From positions 1 to 61,835 of the forward strand of contig JBKAGO010000055.1 of assembly GCA_046290435.1 (NCBI GenBank): a stretch of DNA of 61,835 nt. Direction: 5' to 3'. Positions 16,842-22,068 of this stretch are shown in pieces (position 1 is the first letter of the stretch; every line of letters begins with the position of its first letter). The notes beneath the pieces are model-generated. The model did no database searches. It was not told the DNA's origin and worked only from the letters and a program-made list of their open reading frames with translations. Source of the stretch: CAVQUE01 sp046290435 (lineage in GTDB: Bacteria > Actinomycetota > Acidimicrobiia > Acidimicrobiales > UBA8592). Both the position numbers and the translations under genes were made by a program.

Positions 16842-17268
16842 ATGGCGTATGTCGAGAGAGCAGCGTTGGCTGCGGTGGCGCTGCTGATGATGGGCGGGTG
16901 CGGGTCGGACTCTCCGGCCCGTGACGCGTTGGGGGATGCCCACCTGGGTGCTGACATCGGGATCGGCGGACGGATCGAGCCTGGTCCTCGTCGATTCGAA
17001 TCCGTTGACACTGTCAGCTTCGGGTGATGCGGCGCTCTGGTCGACGGGCTGCAACAACTACGAGGCCGATGTCTCCGTCGACGGCAACGCAGTGGCGTTC
17101 TTCACGGTCGCCGGCACCGAGGAAGACTGCGATGACCTCGTTGCCGAACTCGAGGACGCGTTCCTGGGAGCCCTGGAGCGCATCGATGTGCTCGAGCGAA
17201 ATCGCGAACAGCTGCTGCTGTCGGGCGAGAGCGTCGAGTTGACGTTCGTGCCCCGACCCGATGCGTGA
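16842..17268 (+). pseudogene. META-domain (HslJ-like) lipoprotein with an apparent frameshift
   Basis: The N-terminus is a lipoprotein signal in one frame: ALAAVALLMMGGCGSDSP, with lipobox MGGC and the acylated Cys at about residue 20. The body of a META/HslJ-like domain lies one frame later: WVLTSGSADGSSL, then WSTGCNNYEADV and AGTEEDCDD with the paired cysteines usual for the family. Removing one G from the GGGGG run at 16931-16935 joins the two as DALG-MPTWVLTSG. This is either a real inactivating indel, a slippage site or a sequencing error in the run. Intact protein would be about 142 residues. Confidence 0.7.
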
Positions 17269-17319
17269 TCGGCCGCCCGGGGCGTCGGCGCCCTGTGGAT
17301 CGAGCCGATGCTCGAAGCC

Positions 17320-17943
17320 TCAGCCGAACGCCGAGAAGTAGCCGACGAGGGCGACGACGGTGCCGATCATGGTGGCCATCATCACGTAGGTCTGCCGAGC
17401 CATCCTGTTCTCGAGCCGACCCTCCATGGCGACCAACTCGCCACGCAGCTCGCCGAACTCGCCGCGCAGCTCACCGAACTCGCCACGCAGCTCGCCGAAG
17501 TCGCCTTTCAAGGTGCCGAACTCGCCCCGCAACGTGCCGAACTCCCCCTGCAAGGTGCCGAACTCGCCCCGCAACGTGCCGAACTCCCCCTGCAAGGTGC
17601 CGAACTCGCCCCGCAACGTGCCGAAGTCCGCTCGCAGCGCAGTCATTTCGTCCTTGAGTTCGGTGCGCAGCGCGGCCATGTCGCCCTTCAGCTCTGTGCG
17701 CAGCGCCGCCATGTCGCCGCGCAGTTCGCTGCGCAGGTCCGACATCTCGGCCTTGAGTTCGCCCCGCAGCTCCGCCATCTCGCCACGCAGGGTCATCGTC
17801 ATGGCGGCCATGTCGGTCCTGGTCACCAACTCCGATGCCGGATCTCGGGGAAGCATGTCCATCAAACTCGTCGCCGGGCCGTCGCCCATCGTTGCGGCGA
17901 GTGCTTCGTACAGCTCTCGCCTCGAACGCTCGTCGATACTCAT
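17320..17943 (-). CDS. Tail-anchored heptad-repeat coiled-coil protein, copy 1
   Basis: 207 residues from ATG 17943 (GGAGGA ribosome site). The N-terminal conserved helix ERSRRELYEALAATMGDGPA...MDMLPR (residues 4-35) is followed by coiled coil: 11-residue LRTELKGDMAA-type repeats, then seven-residue LRGEFGT/LQGEFGT repeats coded by near-identical 21-bp units. A C-terminal helix (MMATMIGTVVALVGYF) ends at the last residues. The layout resembles widespread but uncharacterised actinobacterial coiled-coil membrane proteins (compare DUF1640 or Bdr-like proteins). A paralogue lies at 21100-21552, and both have the same leader hairpin. The frame stays open upstream, but that part is arginine-rich and improbable. 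Confidence 0.75.
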   Translation of the reverse strand: MSIDERSRRELYEALAATMGDGPATSLMDMLPRDPASELVTRTDMAAMTMTLRGEMAELRGELKAEMSDLRSELRGDMAALRTELKGDMAALRTELKDEMTALRADFGTLRGEFGTLQGEFGTLRGEFGTLQGEFGTLRGEFGTLKGDFGELRGEFGELRGEFGELRGELVAMEGRLENRMARQTYVMMATMIGTVVALVGYFSAFG

Positions 17944-17981
17944 CGCCGGTACTTCCTCCACATACGGTGCGTTGATGCGAG

Positions 17982-18015
17982 GGAGGAAGCACTGCTCGCC
18001 GATCCTCCGAGCGGC
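17982..18015 (-). promoter_or_regulatory. conserved leader hairpin upstream of heptad-repeat copy 1
   Basis: On the minus strand GGAGGA pairs with TCCTCC across a 15-nt loop. The 34-nt block is nearly identical to 21596-21628 before the paralogue, and lies about 40 nt before both starts. Outside it the leaders differ, so it may be a 5'-UTR structure or binding site. Confidence 0.5.
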
Positions 18016-18232
18016 AAGACCCCGATCGTACCGCCGCACTGGGCCCGACGGAAGTGCCCGGGTCGAGCGCCCACCACCCTCGACGCGGCGACCGCGCCCG
18101 GACAGCCCCCGGCCAAACGTCGACCGCCCGCCGGACCAGGACGCAGACGCCCAGCGCCATCGGCCGCCCGCCGTCACCCACTGCACCGGACCGTCGGCCG
18201 CGGTGTCACACCGGTGTGGAAGCATGGTCGCC

Positions 18233-19006
18233 ATGGCGCTGACCACGACCGTCATCACCGAAAAGGGCGGAGCCGGCAAGACCACCGTCACCCTGGGCCT
18301 GGCCTCGGCCGCCATGGCCACCGGCCGCCACGTCCTCGTCGTCGACATGGACCCCCAGGGCTCGGCCACCCACTGGCTGGGCATCGAAGCCGACCAGGCC
18401 GCCGGCGCCATGGTCCGCGCCCTCGACGCCCCCAAACCCGGCGGCGCCCGCGACGAGCTCCTCGTCAGCACCTGGGCCGACCACGTCCACGTCATGCCCG
18501 CAGCGCGGGACCTGCGCGCCTGGGAGGCCACCGGCAACGCCAAGGTGCGCCGCCTCAAGTTGGCCCGGGCCCTCAAGGGCGTCGCCGACGCCTACCCCCT
18601 GGTGCTCATCGACGCCCCGCCGACACTCAACGACCTCGCCGTCAACGCCCTCGCCGCTGCCGACCGAGCGCTGCTCGTCACCGAACCGTCGGCGCTGGGC
18701 ATCAGCGCCATCGAACCCACCGCCGACCTCGTCGACGAGCTCTGGCACAGCGTCAACCCCGGCATCGATCTCGCCGGCGTCATCGTCAACCGCATGCCGG
18801 TGTGGTCCACCGAAGCCGACAAGCAATACGACGAGCTCAGCCGCATCGTCGGGCGCCGCTCGGTGTGGAAACCCACCATCCCCCAACGGGTCCTGCTCAA
18901 CCAGGCCGCCGGCGACCGCCGCCCCATCCACAGCTACGGCTTCCGCGGCACCGAACTGGCCGACATCTTCGACAAGCTCCACCGCAAGCTCATGAAGACC
19001 GCCTGA
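18233..19006 (+). CDS. Orphan ParA/MinD-family ATPase
   Basis: 257 residues. The deviant Walker A EKGGAGKTT is at residues 10-18, followed by the A' motif VLVVDMDPQGSATHW and Walker B LVLIDAPPTLND. The C-terminus (IPQRVLLNQAAGDRRPIHSY) matches ParA proteins that segregate DNA or position cellular cargo. No ParB or parS-like array is seen nearby, so it may position something other than a replicon. An in-frame ATG at 18224 is the alternative start. GGAAG suits the later one better. A palindrome CGGTGTCACACCG (18200-18212) lies just upstream. The gene is divergent from the tail-anchored coiled-coil gene. Confidence 0.85.
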   Translation: MALTTTVITEKGGAGKTTVTLGLASAAMATGRHVLVVDMDPQGSATHWLGIEADQAAGAMVRALDAPKPGGARDELLVSTWADHVHVMPAARDLRAWEATGNAKVRRLKLARALKGVADAYPLVLIDAPPTLNDLAVNALAAADRALLVTEPSALGISAIEPTADLVDELWHSVNPGIDLAGVIVNRMPVWSTEADKQYDELSRIVGRRSVWKPTIPQRVLLNQAAGDRRPIHSYGFRGTELADIFDKLHRKLMKTA

Positions 19007-19040
19007 ACCCATGCGGTCTCGCTGTGGCCCGCGTCGGCCA

Positions 19041-19077
19041 CTGTACTCTACTCTAAACTGTTTAGAGTAGAGTACAG
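19041..19077. promoter_or_regulatory. 37-bp perfect palindromic operator upstream of the AlbA_2 gene
   Basis: CTGTACTCTACTCTAAA (19041-19057), spacer CTG, then the exact complement 19061-19077. Each arm contains the tandem pentamer ACTCT/AGAGT. It ends 24 bp before the GTG start and is AT-richer than its surroundings. It probably overlaps the promoter and binds a dimeric regulator, most simply the downstream protein itself. Confidence 0.75.
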
Positions 19078-19100
19078 CTGAGTAGCCGGAGACCAGCGCC

Positions 19101-20519
19101 GTGTCGCCCACCGCAATCGACGATGCACTCGCTCTGCCCATCGACGAACGCAGCGCCGCGCTGCTCGGGCTGCCCGAGAATCAGTGGTTCGACCGCAAGA
19201 GCGCTCGCATCTCGCCGAAAGACCTGGCTGACGCCATCATCGGCTTCGCCAACGCAGAAGGCGGCGCCATCGTCGTCGGCATCTGGAACGACACGGTCGA
19301 AGGCATCGACGCAGCCACTGCCGATCAGATCTCCGGGTGGCAACAAGCTGCGATCGACTTCACGACGCCGCCCGCTCGGGCATCGGTGCGACTCGCAGAC
19401 TGCACCGACTCGGCCGGCGCTGCGAACCGAGTCGCCGTCGTCACCGTTGCTCCGAGCGATCTCGTCCATTCGAATCGCAAGGACGAGGTCTACCTCCGAA
19501 TCGGCGACGAGAACCGAAAGCTCGGCTTCACCCAACGCCAAGAGTTGCTCTTCGACAAAGGCCAGTCCTCCTACGAGACCACGACCGTCCACGATGCGAC
19601 ACCGGCCCACCTCGACAGCGACCTGACCGAGGAGTACTCCCGGATACTCGGCCACCCCGAGCCCGGCCGACTCCTCACGGCACGCGGCCTGGTCACCCCC
19701 ACCGACGAGGTCACCGTCGCAGCCGCACTGTTGTTCCATCCCGAGCCACAACAGTGGTTCCCCGCAGCTTGCATCCGCGTCCTCCGCTACCGAGGAAGCG
19801 AACGCGGAACGGGCTCGCGACAGCAGCTCATCCACGACCGGCGCATCGAGGGACCCATCCCACGACAACTCGAGCAGGCTCGCAACGAGATCACTCTCCA
19901 CACACCAACCCGTCGGGCACTCGGGCCCGACGGCCGCTTCGACGACGTCGCCATCATCCCCACCGACGCGTGGTTCGAGGGCGTCGTCAACGCAGCGGTC
20001 CACCGCTCGTACAGCATCAGCGGCGATCACATCCGGGTGGAGATCTTCGATGACCGGATGGAGATCGAGAGTCCCGGCCGGTTTCCGGGCATCTCCGACA
20101 TCGCCGAACCCTCCGACGTCGTCCGGTTCGCCCGCAACCCACGCATCGCACGGGTCTGCTCCGAGTTCGCCTTCGGCCAAGAACTGGGCGAGGGCATCCG
20201 ACGCATCTTCGACGAGATGCGCATCGCCGGACTCGCCGACCCTGCATACCGCCAGACCTCCGGCAGCGTGCGCCTCACCTTGACGGCCGCTCCGGCCCCC
20301 GACGCCGCCGACGAGCCGCTCCCACCCGGATCCCGGGACCTGCTCCAGCTCATCCGGGAGCACGGCCGACTCCGAACCGGCGACCTGGTCGAGGCATCGC
20401 GCCTGTCGCGCCCGGTCGTCATCCGCCGACTCGATGCGCTCCGAAGAGCCGGCCTCATCGTTCGCGTCGGCAGCGGCCCCAACGACCCGACCGCGTACTG
20501 GACCCTCGCCACGACCTGA
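19101..20519 (+). CDS. AlbA_2 (Schlafen-like) domain ATP-binding transcriptional regulator
   Basis: 472 residues. Residues about 28-150 form the AlbA_2 domain (WFDRKSARISPKDLADAI, FANAEGGAIVVGI). Residues about 290-345 match the GHKL/RecG-like C-terminal part of the family (VNAAVHRSYSISGDHIRVEI, DRMEIESPGRFP). Residues about 420-470 are a winged helix (LVEASRLSRPVVIRRLDALR). Such proteins are usually autoregulators, some linked to phage or stress responses. GGAGA lies 8 nt before the GTG start, just after the 37-bp palindrome. The stop is followed in the same frame by a decayed nucleotidyltransferase domain. Confidence 0.83.
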   Translation: MSPTAIDDALALPIDERSAALLGLPENQWFDRKSARISPKDLADAIIGFANAEGGAIVVGIWNDTVEGIDAATADQISGWQQAAIDFTTPPARASVRLADCTDSAGAANRVAVVTVAPSDLVHSNRKDEVYLRIGDENRKLGFTQRQELLFDKGQSSYETTTVHDATPAHLDSDLTEEYSRILGHPEPGRLLTARGLVTPTDEVTVAAALLFHPEPQQWFPAACIRVLRYRGSERGTGSRQQLIHDRRIEGPIPRQLEQARNEITLHTPTRRALGPDGRFDDVAIIPTDAWFEGVVNAAVHRSYSISGDHIRVEIFDDRMEIESPGRFPGISDIAEPSDVVRFARNPRIARVCSEFAFGQELGEGIRRIFDEMRIAGLADPAYRQTSGSVRLTLTAAPAPDAADEPLPPGSRDLLQLIREHGRLRTGDLVEASRLSRPVVIRRLDALRRAGLIVRVGSGPNDPTAYWTLATT

Positions 20520-20537
20520 CCGGGGAGGAGGTGGCGC

Positions 20538-20834
20538 GTCTCCGTCGACCACATCGACGAAGCCCTCGTCTACGGACCGTGGGCCGCCCGCTACACCGGC
20601 GACCCGGGACCACCGCCGGACGTGGCACACGTCGTCGCAATCGGTGATGCCTCACCCACCGACGTCCAGTTCGCGTGCATCGAGGCGCGCCGAGACCTTT
20701 GGATCAGGATCGAATCGGTCGTCGTCGACTCCGAACGCTGGAACGCACACGAGCCCGATGCCGACGTCGCGGAGATCCGAGCGGACCGCCTCGTCCCGAT
20801 CGCACTGCACAGGCGCCCCGTCGAGGAGGACAGC
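20538..20834 (+). pseudogene. remnant of a MNT-type nucleotidyltransferase domain
   Basis: Open frame without a start codon until GTG 20622. Its translation VYGPWAARYTGDPGPPPDV then HVVAIGD, ending VDSERW, aligns by eye with the FGSWAARY-GEPGP-P-DIDVLVIGD core of nucleotidyltransferases fused to ArsR-type helix-turn-helix domains. The GS of the active site has become GP, and the metal-binding D-x-D has become D-V-A-H, so catalysis is unlikely. The N-terminal helix-turn-helix is missing. The frame is the same as the preceding AlbA_2 gene, separated by its TGA stop. Confidence 0.5.
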
Positions 20835-21044
20835 ATGCCGGGCACCGTCGCGCTGACCATCCACCTGGACCTCGCCCAGGCACGTTCGCTCGAAGAGGTC
20901 GCCCGCGTCGACATGGTGTCGTTGTCAGAGGCCACCCGCAATGCCGTCTCCCACTACGTCGCAACCCGCCGACAGGAGCCCGGCTACGCGGCTCGGCTGC
21001 ACCAGATGGACGCCGGCGTCGGGCACGACCGATTCGGGCGGTGA
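20835..21044 (+). CDS. Small ribbon-helix-helix-like protein (antitoxin-type)
   Basis: 69 residues starting at an ATG with a very strong ribosome site (GAGGAGGA, 4-5 nt away). The sequence MPGTVALTIHLDLAQARSLE then DMVSLSEATRNAVSHYVATR has the short strand and two helices of ribbon-helix-helix DNA-binding proteins such as antitoxins. No toxin gene follows; the next gene is convergent. The same frame continues upstream into the nucleotidyltransferase remnant, so a longer fusion from GTG 20622 cannot be excluded. Cytoplasmic DNA binding is inferred from the fold only. Confidence 0.6.
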   Translation: MPGTVALTIHLDLAQARSLEEVARVDMVSLSEATRNAVSHYVATRRQEPGYAARLHQMDAGVGHDRFGR

Positions 21045-21099
21045 CCGCAGGCCGACACCCGATCGCTTCTCGGCGTCGACCTACCCGGCCGGGGCGACG

Positions 21100-21552
21100 T
21101 CAGACGAAGGCCACGAAGAAGCCGATCGTCGCCAGGAACGTCGCCAATTGCGTGCCGACCACGACGAACAGCAACTGGCCCATGCGATTCTCGAGCCCGC
21201 CCTTCACGGCCACGATCTCGCCGCGCACTTCCGCTAGCTCGCCGCGCACTTCCGCGATCTCGCCGCGCACCTCCGCGATGTCGCCGCGCACTTCCGCGAT
21301 CTCGCCGCGCACTTCCGCGATCTGACCCGCAAAACGGCTGTCCATCGCCCGCATCTCGCCCGAAAGGCGATCGTTCATCGCCGACATCTCGGCGCGGAGC
21401 TTCGCTGTCTCGTCGCGCAGGTCGGAACGGGTCGCCAACTCCGTCACAGACACTCGGGGAAGCGCATCCATCATCGTCTCCGCTGGACCTGCGCCCAGCG
21501 CCTCGACCAGAGCGTCGAACAGTTCACGCCGGGATCTCTCGTACGTCGTCAT
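21100..21552 (-). CDS. Tail-anchored heptad-repeat coiled-coil protein, copy 2
   Basis: 150 residues. The N-terminus ERSRRELFDALVEALGAGPA...MDALPR matches copy 1 (17320-17943). The middle is a coiled coil ending in five or six copies of IAEVRGE, encoded by almost identical 21-bp units (about 21220-21320). The end is a membrane helix (LFVVVGTQLATFLATIGFF). Shared ENRM just before the helix also marks the pair. Function unknown. The repeat number differs between the two proteins, which suggests slippage. The conserved leader hairpin (21596-21628) lies upstream. Confidence 0.75.
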   Translation of the reverse strand: MTTYERSRRELFDALVEALGAGPAETMMDALPRVSVTELATRSDLRDETAKLRAEMSAMNDRLSGEMRAMDSRFAGQIAEVRGEIAEVRGDIAEVRGEIAEVRGELAEVRGEIVAVKGGLENRMGQLLFVVVGTQLATFLATIGFFVAFV

Positions 21553-21595
21553 CGCAATGCCACTTCCCTCACCATGTCGTCATCGATGGACTCGG

Positions 21596-21628
21596 GGAGG
21601 AAGCACCGCAGCCGATCCTCCGAGCGGC
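21596..21628 (-). promoter_or_regulatory. conserved leader hairpin upstream of heptad-repeat copy 2
   Basis: 33-nt block nearly identical to 17982-18015, with GGAGGA/TCCTCC arms and GCCGCTC at its 5' side, about 44 nt before the start codon. Confidence 0.5.
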
Positions 21629-21705
21629 TGCCGCCACGGTAGCGCCCCCGGTTCGCCCCACTCAACAGCGCCGACAGCACACGGGCCGGCCGCAGCGGGG
21701 GTCGA

Positions 21706-21880
21706 CCGCTGGGGTCCAACCGCTGGGGGCCAACCGCTGGGGGCCAACCGCTGGGGCCCAACCGCTGGGGGCCAACCGCTGGGGCCCAACCGCTGGGGCC
21801 CAACCGCTGGGGCCCAACCGCTGGGGCCCAACCGCTGGGGGCCAACCGCTGGGGGCCAACCGCTGGGGGCCAACCGCTGG
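21706..21880. repeat. 14-bp tandem repeat, 13 units
   Basis: Units of CCGCTGGGGNCCAA follow each other with an exact 14-bp period from 21706. N is G or C except in the first unit (T). The last unit runs directly into the left arm of hairpin repeat copy 5. CCGCTGGGGTC is also the left flank plus end of copies 2 and 5, so the array looks like an amplification of the hairpin's own end. Confidence 0.9.
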
Positions 21881-21965
21881 GGTCAAGTCGTACTTTCAAC
21901 CAACTCCGAGAACGACGGCCGGGTGGCGCACAACCCAGAGTTGGTTGAAAGTACGACTTGACCCC
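21879..21965. repeat. hairpin repeat copy 5 (28-bp perfect inverted repeat)
   Basis: Arms 21879-21906 (GGGGTCAAGTCGTACTTTC...) and 21938-21965 pair perfectly around a 31-nt loop. Located between divergent genes. Confidence 0.92.
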
Positions 21966-22001
21966 TGTTGTCCGACCCCTGTTGCCCGACCCCTGTTGTC
22001 C
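21960..22001. repeat. 14-bp tandem repeat, 3 units, at the right end of hairpin copy 5
   Basis: GACCCCTGTTGTCC occurs three times in tandem (the middle unit has GCCC). The first unit overlaps the TGACCCC end of the hairpin, mirroring the 14-bp array on the left. Confidence 0.85.
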
Positions 22002-22068
22002 GTGACCCGGCAAGCCGCGCTCTGTGGCACGCCGATCGGTGTCACACCCCCTCAGTAGAGTCGAACAC

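Larger units (their letters stand above)
21553..22068. other. divergent intergenic region with tandem repeats and hairpin repeat copy 5
   Basis: It contains, in order, the leader hairpin, thirteen 14-bp tandem units (21706-21880), hairpin repeat copy 5 (21879-21965), three more 14-bp units (21960-22001) and a TAGAGT -10 box (22056-22061) for the HNH gene. No protein gene; long frames across it are products of the tandem repeat. Confidence 0.6.

Noticed and set aside
21706..21880. CRISPR array
   Set aside because: Units of 14 bp are contiguous, with no spacers and no cas genes nearby.
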